Shown here in pieces: positions 33,061-41,797 of a DNA stretch of 64,000 nucleotides. Position 1 is the stretch's first letter. Each line of letters begins with the position of its first letter. The notes beneath the pieces were generated by a model. It saw only the letters and a list, made by a program, of their open reading frames with translations, searched no databases and had not been told where the DNA came from. Origin of the DNA: Strigamia acuminata. Taxonomy: Eukaryota > Arthropoda > Chilopoda > Geophilomorpha > Linotaeniidae. The stretch lies in assembly GCA_949358305.1 (NCBI GenBank), contig OX442314.1, forward strand, positions 40,556,581 to 40,620,580, given 5' to 3'. The translations under genes and the position numbers were made by a program.

Positions 33061-34078
33061 TGTTGTGACCCGACTGGACCGGGGTCAACGAAGAGTTTCT
33101 CTCGTGACCTCGTTTCGGGTGTAAGGGGAGCCGCAAGCGCGTCTCCCTTCCCTCAGTGCATTGACATCTAGTCAATGGACAGGCGTCTGCCCTGAGGGAG
33201 TGGGGATGGCTCGTCCACCCCACCATTGGGTGATTCCGGTCACCTGTCAACCCCGCTTTGTGCAAAGGAATGTGCCTTGCACTGAGCGGGCAGAACCAAC
33301 ACAACCATCAAACGAGAAACACACGTAAACCCGTCGTCCTACAAGATCAGGCCCAAGTAAATATACTGGGATTGACCAAGGACAAAGGACAATTTACCGT
33401 GAGTACGTTTGGTCAGTGTCAAACTCCGCAGAGTAACCTGCGAGATAAGATTACCACACTATTTTAGCACACCAGCTAGAAATAGTAAAAACCACTCCAG
33501 TTTAGCGAGTTGTGCAGACAAACGGTCGCACAAGCCTAAACTGCAGTAAAACCACGACGAGCGTTCCCGCCGCTGTGTGACCGCCGGGAGCCAGAAGAGT
33601 CCGCCGCTGTGTGATCGCCGGACACCACACAAAAACCTAGACAACAGCCCGAAGTAAGCCTTTTAACTAAGCATTCACTCGCGCCCGACCAGCGTGAGCC
33701 CGAAGGACCAGCCAGAGACGAGCCGAGGACGCCATATTGCCACGCCGGCCCAAGACGACATCACGTTGCTACAACGAGGACGCCATCTTGGACACGCACG
33801 AGACAACAGACGACCTCGCCGATTCCAGCCAGCTTTCCTCTTACCTTTACCTTTTCCATTTCCCATCACCCATTCCGATTTACCTTTTACTTACCCTTTT
33901 TATATATATATATAAGATATATCTGTACATTGCCCCGCAGAATAAATCTATATTATATTTTACCTTTTATATCTGTGTAATCATTTCTTTGGGTAAACCG
34001 CTTGAGCAAAGCGGTAGTGAGTTAGTCGAATTAAGTAATCAACCCACGAGTTAGCGACGGTTAGAGTTGAGCGCGACA
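33061..34078 (+). repeat. 5' LTR of element B
   Basis: 1,018 bp, TGTTGTGACC...GCGCGACA. Contains an AT-dinucleotide TATA region (33,899-33,915) and AATAAA at 33,941. Short open frames inside it are repeated exactly in the 3' LTR and are not considered genes. Confidence 0.9.
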
Positions 34079-34080
34079 CG

Positions 34081-34098
34081 TGGGGGCCTGTCCGGGAT
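34081..34098 (+). promoter_or_regulatory. primer-binding site of element B
   Basis: TGGGGGCCTGTCCGGGAT begins 2 nt after the LTR. It is close to the tRNA-Pro-type site used by murine leukaemia virus (two differences), so a proline tRNA is the likely primer. Confidence 0.6.
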
Positions 34099-34150
34099 CA
34101 AGTTGAATAACTGATTCTAACCTGTGATTACATCATACCCAAAGCAAGAA

Positions 34151-37100
34151 ATGGCAGATAATACTCGAGTAACAGACTCCGACTCAGACATTAACAAACG
34201 AGCCGGTAGTCGCAAAGGCGCCGACTATCACTTGCGATCTGGAGGTCCCTTACCCAAAGCCTCAGCGCACGAAGCGAGGCAAAAACGGCGTAAGCCTAAA
34301 CCCGATCGTAGAAGCGCATCCGAGGCATCGCACCCGTCTCGCACCGAGACGAGGCAGCGATTGGACGAGACAGAGCGGGGTGAAGAGCAATCTCACTCCA
34401 AACTGCCGCGTTCTAACCGTGACGGCGAGACGAGCGGAAACGAGGTTTTATCCCGTAACCAATCGCCTCGTCTAACGCACGACACCGAGGTGGGCAGTCC
34501 GAAAGCAGCGTCTCCGATACAAAAGACGGCCTCAAATACGACCGCTAATTCGGCACTAAACACGCCAATTACGCAAAGCCGCCCAGCTTCGGTCAGGTCC
34601 GAAGGACACAAGTCCAACTCATCCTCTGTCAAGCGTGTTTCGAGCCAGCCTTACAGCGTCTCGGGCACCTTGATTGATGCGATGCAATTGGCACAGGCGG
34701 AAGGAGTGAGATACACCCTTCCGACGGGGAAAATTACCGTGTACGAAACGTTACAGATCGTACGTGCAGCTTTAAAAGCGCACAGTGTATCCCCACAAAT
34801 CACCATTGTTGAAGGTGCACACGCTCAACAATTGGTTGATTCCGCTCAATTTGAAGCGGATGCAGAGAACGAGGCTCGTCAAGCCATTCGCGAGAGACGG
34901 AGGAAGCTGGCGGAAAGAGAAGCGCAAGCTCTCGAGTACGGCAGAACCCAGCCCAATCCGACTACTCCCGAGGAGGTAGAAATAGTTGACCGAGCCCTGA
35001 GAGCACATCGATATGCTTTCCACTCGCAACAAGAAGCAGAGCGAGCATTTATGGCCAGATTGCGACGAGATGACCCGAAATCCGTCCGCAAACCAGAGGT
35101 CAGTTCATCCGAGCTGTCCGACGAGAGCCTAGAGGGAGACCCAAAGCGCACGCCGAAGGCCAAACCCAAACCCCAGCCGGAGAGAGCAACACCAGCTACT
35201 CCGCGCAAGAGAGATGCGTCGGCCAGAGAACAACAAACTCGGCCCCGCATGCAAGCTCTCGATTCAGCCACAAATAATGCGATAACGCGATTAATCAACG
35301 CTAATAATGCTAGGCGAAATGAAGAGCAAGCTCTCACAAGCCAGCAGCATGATAATCCACAAGGGACTGAGTGGCAACAACCAGTGCCCATCCTTAAAGA
35401 CGACGAGTCGTCAAGGAGACAATCGCATGATCGCACCTCTTCGCGAGAAGAAGGCAAACGCGATGAAAGACCGAAATATTTTCACTACGGAAATAGTGAT
35501 TCGTCGTCAGATGGACTGGAGTCAAATGCACCCAGTCATCACGATTCGGAGAGAGGTTCCGGAGAAAGACGAAGGGAAAGAGAACGCGATGAACGCAGAG
35601 AAAGGGAACGTGACGACCGTCGTAGGGGCCGGAAAGAGTCAAACTCTTCACGGCGCAACCCGCCACGCCGCTCACCGTCTCCCGACCCCAGCTCCGACCC
35701 CTCATCCAACGACGACAGACGAAAGGAAAAATCAAGTAATCGCCGGAAGAGATCCAACTCTCCGCGCGATAGAGAGAAACGACGTCGATCGGAAAATAGC
35801 GACCACCGACGGGAGGAGTTTCAGGACCTTCCCCGACAAAGCGCGTTTACCGATTCGACGGGTCGGCAGTATACGATGGGAGAGCTTGGAAGAGCCCTAC
35901 TCGGCTCGTTAAAAGCCGAGGGAATTGATCTGAGCAAACGAAACGATCGTAATCGTAGCACTGGTGACCGCGTAAAGAAAAAATACGCTGTCTCCCGACG
36001 TGACACCATGAGTGTTACCGGGAATATTAGGTGGCAATTTTATATTCAGAACCGTTTCGACGGGTCATGGAAAGCGGGAGATCGCTTCCTTGACGAAGTA
36101 ATTCGAATTAAGACTGCCACTAAAGCCACCGTAGGAGACATGCTCACCCACGGTATTGTCGAGCTAATGACAGGCTCGGCACGTGAGTGGTACCAAGGAT
36201 TGAAAGGCGTCAATTGGGACGACTTTTTAATGAGATTCGACCTGCGCTACGGCGAGACACCCGAAGAGGTGAGCCGAAAGATGCGAGGTCTTCGCCAGAT
36301 GCCTGGTGAAACCATAATGGATTACGACATTCGCGCCAGATTGTTGTTCGAAAAGGCCCCGATGGAATTTCACGCCACGGGATTCAACCTTTTCTTTCTC
36401 GGCGGTTTGTCGGAATACTCGCAAAGGGTGCTACTTGAAGAAAGGGCACCGACAGGAGGTAGCTACGAGGAGATGAGCGCCTTCCTGTTCGAGAACACGA
36501 TAGATATCGAGAAGAGATATTATTCCGCTTTACCAGAAGCGGAGAAAGCAGCGACCGCAAAACGTCTCAAGTTGAGTGCGGAAAGATATGGGGCGACAGA
36601 TAAGATTATGCGCCCTACTGAATATCTTAGCGGTATAATGGAGCTGGCAGAAGCTAGCGTTGGTTTGCAAATAAAAAATAAACTGACATCCCCGCTGCCT
36701 TCCAACCCTTTGGCCGCCCCTAAAAAGGCACCGACAGCGTCAGCCATGCAAGCGACACTGGAGGAGGTCAAGGAGGGGGAGGAAGCCGAACAAAATGTCG
36801 GAAAATCAGACGAAAAAGAAGAAAAAGACGATTATTCGACGGACGAAGAAATACGAAGCTATCGCGATACCTTATCAACGGGTTGCGATGAGGAAGGACC
36901 GCTAGTACATCTCATCCATCGAGATAGAGCGGTAGAAGAATTTCGCGCCAGGTTAAAACCAAATGCCGGTCGAATTCCGAAGTATTTTCGGAAAAATTAC
37001 ACGCCACCGTCGAAAGCAGACCCTGAAAAGAAAAAATCGACTGAAGCCCCAAGAGACAAATCAAATATTCGCTGTTTCAAGTGTAACCAACCGGGCCACT

Positions 37101-37234
37101 ACTCCAATGAGTGCCCAAGAACAGCGAAAGAAGACGCTAAGTTTGACGCGATAATGAAGCAGATGGCAGAGATTAAACTCGCCATGGCAAAAAACGAGTC
37201 AAAAAACGAGTCAGCGCAGGCGGCGAAGAAATAA
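34151..37234 (+). CDS. gag: gag of element B
   Basis: 1,027 residues from the first ATG (34,151); a GTG-initiated extension to 34,124 is unlikely. The first 500 residues are Ser/Arg/Glu-rich and low in complexity, with an RS-like stretch (RRERERDERRERERDDRRRG) around residues 460-480. A capsid-type region follows (RFDGSWKAGDRFLDEVIR, SAREWYQGLKGVNWDDFLMR, GETIMDYDIRARLLFEKAP). The zinc knuckle CFKCNQPGHYSNEC is at about residues 975-988. It is homologous to gag of element A. The RS-like arm is unusual for Gag and suggests RNA or nuclear interaction. The stop lies in the loop of the frameshift hairpin. Confidence 0.88.
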   Translation: MADNTRVTDSDSDINKRAGSRKGADYHLRSGGPLPKASAHEARQKRRKPKPDRRSASEASHPSRTETRQRLDETERGEEQSHSKLPRSNRDGETSGNEVLSRNQSPRLTHDTEVGSPKAASPIQKTASNTTANSALNTPITQSRPASVRSEGHKSNSSSVKRVSSQPYSVSGTLIDAMQLAQAEGVRYTLPTGKITVYETLQIVRAALKAHSVSPQITIVEGAHAQQLVDSAQFEADAENEARQAIRERRRKLAEREAQALEYGRTQPNPTTPEEVEIVDRALRAHRYAFHSQQEAERAFMARLRRDDPKSVRKPEVSSSELSDESLEGDPKRTPKAKPKPQPERATPATPRKRDASAREQQTRPRMQALDSATNNAITRLINANNARRNEEQALTSQQHDNPQGTEWQQPVPILKDDESSRRQSHDRTSSREEGKRDERPKYFHYGNSDSSSDGLESNAPSHHDSERGSGERRRERERDERRERERDDRRRGRKESNSSRRNPPRRSPSPDPSSDPSSNDDRRKEKSSNRRKRSNSPRDREKRRRSENSDHRREEFQDLPRQSAFTDSTGRQYTMGELGRALLGSLKAEGIDLSKRNDRNRSTGDRVKKKYAVSRRDTMSVTGNIRWQFYIQNRFDGSWKAGDRFLDEVIRIKTATKATVGDMLTHGIVELMTGSAREWYQGLKGVNWDDFLMRFDLRYGETPEEVSRKMRGLRQMPGETIMDYDIRARLLFEKAPMEFHATGFNLFFLGGLSEYSQRVLLEERAPTGGSYEEMSAFLFENTIDIEKRYYSALPEAEKAATAKRLKLSAERYGATDKIMRPTEYLSGIMELAEASVGLQIKNKLTSPLPSNPLAAPKKAPTASAMQATLEEVKEGEEAEQNVGKSDEKEEKDDYSTDEEIRSYRDTLSTGCDEEGPLVHLIHRDRAVEEFRARLKPNAGRIPKYFRKNYTPPSKADPEKKKSTEAPRDKSNIRCFKCNQPGHYSNECPRTAKEDAKFDAIMKQMAEIKLAMAKNESKNESAQAAKK

Positions 37235-37252
37235 TTTCTCGACCGTCTGCGC
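37189..37252 (+). promoter_or_regulatory. -1 ribosomal frameshift signal, element B gag-pol
   Basis: Two tandem A AAA AAC heptamers in the gag frame (37,189-37,195 and 37,201-37,207). After a 6-nt spacer, GCGCAGGCGG (37,214-37,223) pairs over 10 bp with CCGTCTGCGC (37,243-37,252, one G-U), with further pairing inside. The gag stop TAA (37,232-37,234) is in the loop. The pol frame is exactly -1 and open from 37,177. Confidence 0.85.
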
Positions 37253-37257
37253 CATTC

Positions 37258-40200
37258 ATGAAGAAAAAGGGGTTTAACAAAGGGTTCGATAAGCCGCCAC
37301 CAGTCAAAGAAATGGGTAGTGACATAGCTAACGCCCAAATTCAAGACAGGGCCAACAACGCTTTGCAGGTAATTACCGCAAACGCTGAGGCTGAGGCGGA
37401 AGAACCGAACCTACTGCTTGAAGAATTACCTCAAGTAGTCGAAGACACAGAAGAATTTCGTGTTTTCATGTGCAACGTGGCGGTCGAATACACCAACCGC
37501 CTATGTATGTTGCCCATGACAATAGAACGTGAAAAAATTATGGGACTACTAGACTCGGGAGCAGATCGCTCGTTCGTTTCCGAAGACATAGTAGCATCAT
37601 TGGGTCTCACCGATAAGATAAAAGGCGTTAATAAAAATATACGTCTAAAAACCGCCAACGGAATGGCGCGTCCAAAAGGAGTTATATTATTGACCATGGA
37701 GTGGCTCGGAGGAGTAGAACAGCACCCTTTCCTGGTCCTGCCCACATGCGACAGAATTTTTCTGTTGGGCTTAGACCTCATGGCGTCAATGGAAATACAA
37801 CCCAATCCAATAACGAAATCTTGGAATTATATCAGAAATGATAAGGAAAGACCCGCAATTGTCGTGCCACCAGCTCTTGTAAAAGAAGCGGCCGACAAGA
37901 CACAGTGGGAGAAAGGCCTAAAGAAATTCGTTCAAGATTACGATTTTAAAGCATTCGTAACAGAATTGCAACGGGACAATGTAGTGGAAACGCTTGTCGC
38001 CGACGCCGCTTTAGAATTAAACGAAGCGGCAGCCCTACGAAGGGTCCTACTTAAATATGAGGGGATCCTGTCGAAAAAACCGGGCCGAACGAATAGGGCT
38101 ATTCACGAAATTAAATTGACGGATAATAAACCTATACGAGTTGCGTATAAGGGAATGAACCCGCAAAAACGTGAAATAGTGCAAAAAATGTGCCAAGAAA
38201 TGCTAGACAGTGGCATTGTCTCCGAGGCCCAGGGAGAATACGCGACGCGAGTTGTGCTCGTGATGCGCCCGGGCTCGGACCCACGCCTGTGCATTGATTA
38301 CCGCCCATTAAACGCGGTGACAGAAATAGATCCCATACAGATGCCGTCTATCGAATCCATTTTGAGAGAGCTTAGCCCCTTTTCTTGGGTTACGACGATG
38401 GATCTGTCGAAGGGATACTGGCAAGTTGAGATGAGGCCAGAGGATAAGTTAAAAACAGCATTTTACTCGCCAATTGGACGGTTGATGTTCAACGTCATGC
38501 CATTTGGTTTAGTGAATGCTCCCAGTACCTTTCAGAGACTAATCGAAAGCGTATTGGGTGATATCCTGCATCAGTTTGTGTGGGCATACCTAGATGACAT
38601 AGTTATTGCCTCTAAAACATTCGAAGAGCACATTGAGCACATCGACCAAGTGCTCACCCGGCTGGCAAAAGCTGGGTTACACGTGCATCCGGGCAAAAGC
38701 AAGTTCTGTCGAAAGGAGCTTGCCTTCCTGGGTTATCGCATTGGAGTCAATGGTTTAGCTATTGGCCCCGAAAAAATCGATGCGATTAATCGTTTCCCAC
38801 CACCCGAGGACGTTAAAGGTGTCCAACGGTTTATGGGAATGATAAACTTCTTCGGCAGGTTGCTACCGGGTCTAGCTGAAGTGGCAGCCCCAGTTACCGA
38901 CCTCCTGAAGAATGAAAACGAATTTGTATGGTCAAATGAGTGCAACATCGCATTTAATGCAATAAAGAGGATGCTGACGGAAGTCGGCGTAATGCCTCTA
39001 CCCGACTTAAACCGGCCGTTCATATTACACACGGACGCCAGCAGAGTTGGGTTAGGAGCGGCGTTGCTCCAAACACACGTGCGCGACGGAGTCGAACAAG
39101 ACCTGCCGTGCATGTTTATAAGTCGCAAACTCCAAGGCGCTGAAAAGAATTACAATGCCACCGAGTTGGAGTGTTTGGCCGTTGTGTGGGCCATAAGGAA
39201 ATTCAGAGATTATCTCGAATATACCAAATTTGTGGTCCACACAGATCATCAAGCGTTACAATGGCTGATGAAATTAAAAGAGCCAGCCGGTCGACTAGCC
39301 AGATGGCAGTTAGAACTGATGGCATGCGACTTGACCATTCAATACAAGCCCGGCAAATATAACGTCGTGGCTGACGCTCTGTCACGGGCACCAGTGTCAG
39401 ATCCAATCGACGCTGACGATGATGGCGAGGATGACTCCCGCATCATTTATTGCCCTACGAGTTGTCACCGTTGGGATTTAAGGAAGATGAATGAAATTCC
39501 CACCGCGTCTCCGGCAGATGTAAAATTCTGTGGATTTTGGACGCGGTTATACCAACCAGCTGCTGACAATTACCCAAATGCAAGGAAGGAATTTAAGCTA
39601 GAGCGGAGAATAAATGACCCGCTTCTAAGCGCCTTCCACGCTCATGTCGGCGAGCAGATGCAAAGCAGTCCCCCGACAAGGGAGGAAATAATTGTGCAAC
39701 AAAAATTAGACAAGAAATGTCAGGACAGAGCTAGATTCGTACTGACAGGAAAATATCCGCCCAATCTAACCAGAAGGCAGAAGCGTCGTTATGCACACGA
39801 ATCCATAGATTACCTATTGGATGACGGCCTTTTAGTGAAACATCACCCAAATCACCAAGATGACTTGAGTGAATCGGACACCGCAGTAAAGGTAGTAATA
39901 CCTGCTTCCTTAATCGGTCGCGTGCTGTGGTTGTTACACGGGCACCCGCTTGCGAGCCATGCGGGAGTAAGCAGAACACTCTATCGTGCTACACAGCTTT
40001 TTCACTGGACAGGGATGAAAAAAGATATTGCTCTTTTTGTCCACCAATGTCAGCGATGTCAAGCGTGCAAGCCGAGGAGTAAATCACCATTCGAAACTAT
40101 TTTCTTAGGGCCTTACGCGCCTTTTGATTGTTTAAGTGTCGATGTGATGGGCCCAAAACCCGTTACGGGAAATAAAAATGCGTACATTATCGTTATAATG

Positions 40201-41328
40201 GACGTGGCAACTCGTTGGCCCGAGTTGTACGCCGTCGCTAGACCTTCAGCAGAGAAAATCGTTGAATGTATCTACGACGTGGCGTTACGTTACGGATTTC
40301 CACGTAAAATAATATCCGATAACGGACCCCAATTTATCTCGAAAATTTGGGGTAAGTTTTGTGAGAAATTCAGGATTGTGGCGTCACATACTTCGACCTA
40401 CAATCCTAGAACAAATCCCGTTGAGCGACTCAACAGGGACATTAAATATGCACTAAGCATATTCACTGACATCCACAATAGGTGGGATGAATACTTGAGG
40501 GAGATCGCGTTCAGCATACGAACAACAGTCTCGAGGACGAGAGATTTTTCTCCGGCCTACCTCAACTTCGCCCGAGAGCTACGAGTGCCTTGGGACCCAC
40601 GAGTGGCAGAGTCGGTAAATGTGGTGGACCCAGAGAAACCACATGAGTATGTGTATAAATTGGAGCAAACAATTTCGAGCACATACAAACATATGATGGC
40701 GCACATTTTTAACATGCGCGACCGCATTTTACAAGATAAAAGCGGTGGAAAATTTGTGAATTTCGAGAACAATGATTTAGTGTGGAAGGACACACACATC
40801 CTCTCAAATGCAGCGAGAGGAATCACCGCCAGCTTGGCCGACAAGAGAGATGGTCCGTATGTGATCATCGGCAAGCATGGCGGTAACGCGTATAAATTAC
40901 GCAAGCTCGAGGACAACACCGAGCATAAGTCGATACAAGTACGAGAGTTAACTCCGTACATTCCGGAATTCCCGCAAGAAATGTGGGCCAAAGGCCAAGT
41001 CAAGTCTAAAACTGACGGCCAAATCGTCGATATGTTCGCTGGCGAGTTGGAAAAAGCACCGCCAAGTGACAACGAGGAGTATTTCGACGCCCCTTCACCT
41101 CCGGTAAACGAGATAGTTGAATCCGTTCCGGATCCAATTTTGGTCGGGGGGGAAACAGGAGAAACTCCTGAAACAAACACAAAAAACACGGATAAAAAAG
41201 AAAACAATAATGAGGAGGTACAGACACAAAAAACAACAAAAAATATCGTACCTGCCTCGATCCGTAACCTGCGACCAAAAAGAGATAATCCGTTTATAAA
41301 AGGCGGAAAGGTCGTAGGAAAAAAGTAA
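37258..41328 (+). CDS. pol: pol of element B: protease, RT, RNase H, integrase
   Basis: 1,356 residues counted from the ATG at 37,258, but the frame is open upstream to 37,177 and is most likely translated as Gag-Pol by -1 frameshifting. Protease DSGADRSF at residues 99-106. RT with LCIDYRPLNAVT, TTMDLSKGYWQV and active site YLDD at 444-447. RNase H HTDAS at 591-595, then TDHQALQW. Integrase zinc site HGHPLASHAGV ... CQRCQACK, catalytic Asp in SVDVMGP, Asp in SDNGPQF, Glu in NPVERLNRDIK, and a GPY module (KRDGPYVIIGKHGGNAY). The tail is basic, with no chromodomain. All catalytic residues are present and there is no break, so it looks functional. Confidence 0.92.
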   Translation: MKKKGFNKGFDKPPPVKEMGSDIANAQIQDRANNALQVITANAEAEAEEPNLLLEELPQVVEDTEEFRVFMCNVAVEYTNRLCMLPMTIEREKIMGLLDSGADRSFVSEDIVASLGLTDKIKGVNKNIRLKTANGMARPKGVILLTMEWLGGVEQHPFLVLPTCDRIFLLGLDLMASMEIQPNPITKSWNYIRNDKERPAIVVPPALVKEAADKTQWEKGLKKFVQDYDFKAFVTELQRDNVVETLVADAALELNEAAALRRVLLKYEGILSKKPGRTNRAIHEIKLTDNKPIRVAYKGMNPQKREIVQKMCQEMLDSGIVSEAQGEYATRVVLVMRPGSDPRLCIDYRPLNAVTEIDPIQMPSIESILRELSPFSWVTTMDLSKGYWQVEMRPEDKLKTAFYSPIGRLMFNVMPFGLVNAPSTFQRLIESVLGDILHQFVWAYLDDIVIASKTFEEHIEHIDQVLTRLAKAGLHVHPGKSKFCRKELAFLGYRIGVNGLAIGPEKIDAINRFPPPEDVKGVQRFMGMINFFGRLLPGLAEVAAPVTDLLKNENEFVWSNECNIAFNAIKRMLTEVGVMPLPDLNRPFILHTDASRVGLGAALLQTHVRDGVEQDLPCMFISRKLQGAEKNYNATELECLAVVWAIRKFRDYLEYTKFVVHTDHQALQWLMKLKEPAGRLARWQLELMACDLTIQYKPGKYNVVADALSRAPVSDPIDADDDGEDDSRIIYCPTSCHRWDLRKMNEIPTASPADVKFCGFWTRLYQPAADNYPNARKEFKLERRINDPLLSAFHAHVGEQMQSSPPTREEIIVQQKLDKKCQDRARFVLTGKYPPNLTRRQKRRYAHESIDYLLDDGLLVKHHPNHQDDLSESDTAVKVVIPASLIGRVLWLLHGHPLASHAGVSRTLYRATQLFHWTGMKKDIALFVHQCQRCQACKPRSKSPFETIFLGPYAPFDCLSVDVMGPKPVTGNKNAYIIVIMDVATRWPELYAVARPSAEKIVECIYDVALRYGFPRKIISDNGPQFISKIWGKFCEKFRIVASHTSTYNPRTNPVERLNRDIKYALSIFTDIHNRWDEYLREIAFSIRTTVSRTRDFSPAYLNFARELRVPWDPRVAESVNVVDPEKPHEYVYKLEQTISSTYKHMMAHIFNMRDRILQDKSGGKFVNFENNDLVWKDTHILSNAARGITASLADKRDGPYVIIGKHGGNAYKLRKLEDNTEHKSIQVRELTPYIPEFPQEMWAKGQVKSKTDGQIVDMFAGELEKAPPSDNEEYFDAPSPPVNEIVESVPDPILVGGETGETPETNTKNTDKKENNNEEVQTQKTTKNIVPASIRNLRPKRDNPFIKGGKVVGKK

Positions 41329-41797
41329 AATAAATTACGAGTCGATGGCGGCACTAAAAATAAATGTAATCGACCGATAGTGCAAGCCATCACGTCGCAG
41401 AAAATTTCGCTAAGTCCAACAAAGCGGATATCGGTCGAATTCGCGTCACGAGATGGCGTGGAAACGCGGGACCCGTAGCAAAATTATCGGCACGGGTCGG
41501 ATACCGCGTGCAAAAGACCCCGTAGCAGCAATCGCGCACGGGAGTGAGAACAAAGGAGACCCGTAGCGTAACATGCGCACGGGTAGGTGCGCACTAGTCT
41601 CAAACACCCGGGTTCTGGAGTATATTACCCAGAATCCATCGCGATTACCTCGTGTTCACACGGACTTCCGCTTTTCACAGCTGATCGCTGCATTCGTGCG
41701 TGATCCTCGTTTTTAACGTTTTACCGAGTTTTTTTTTGAGATAGTTTTATCATCCTTTTTTCAATCGTGATTGAGCTTTTTGTGCGCGCTCCTCGCC
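41329..41797 (+). promoter_or_regulatory. structured spacer between pol and ORF3, possible internal promoter
   Basis: Three consecutive small hairpins share the same stem: ACCCGT...ACGGGT at 41,471-41,497 and 41,559-41,584, and CCCGT...ACGGG at 41,519-41,542, each with GTAGC after the 5' arm. Another stem GCACTA...TAGTGC lies at 41,351-41,383. TATATTA at 41,621-41,627 is 170 bp upstream of the ORF3 exon 1 ATG and could be a TATA box. An RNA export or processing role is another possibility; neither is proven. Confidence 0.45.

Noticed and set aside
23618-33171. Plus-strand frames through element A (for example 28,457-28,918 and 31,423-31,863)
   Set aside because: Antisense shadows of pol and gag of element A.
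33258-34054. Several open frames inside the element B LTR, repeated at 45,734-46,530
   Set aside because: They lie in the LTR, overlap each other on both strands and show no domain; their identity in both LTRs only reflects LTR duplication.
34879-35457. Antisense frame (192 codons) opposite gag of element B
   Set aside because: Mirror of Ser/Arg-rich codons in gag; no independent signal.
40557-41393. Long antisense frame (278 codons) opposite pol of element B
   Set aside because: Shadow of the pol reading frame with no recognisable domain; the pol frame explains the openness.
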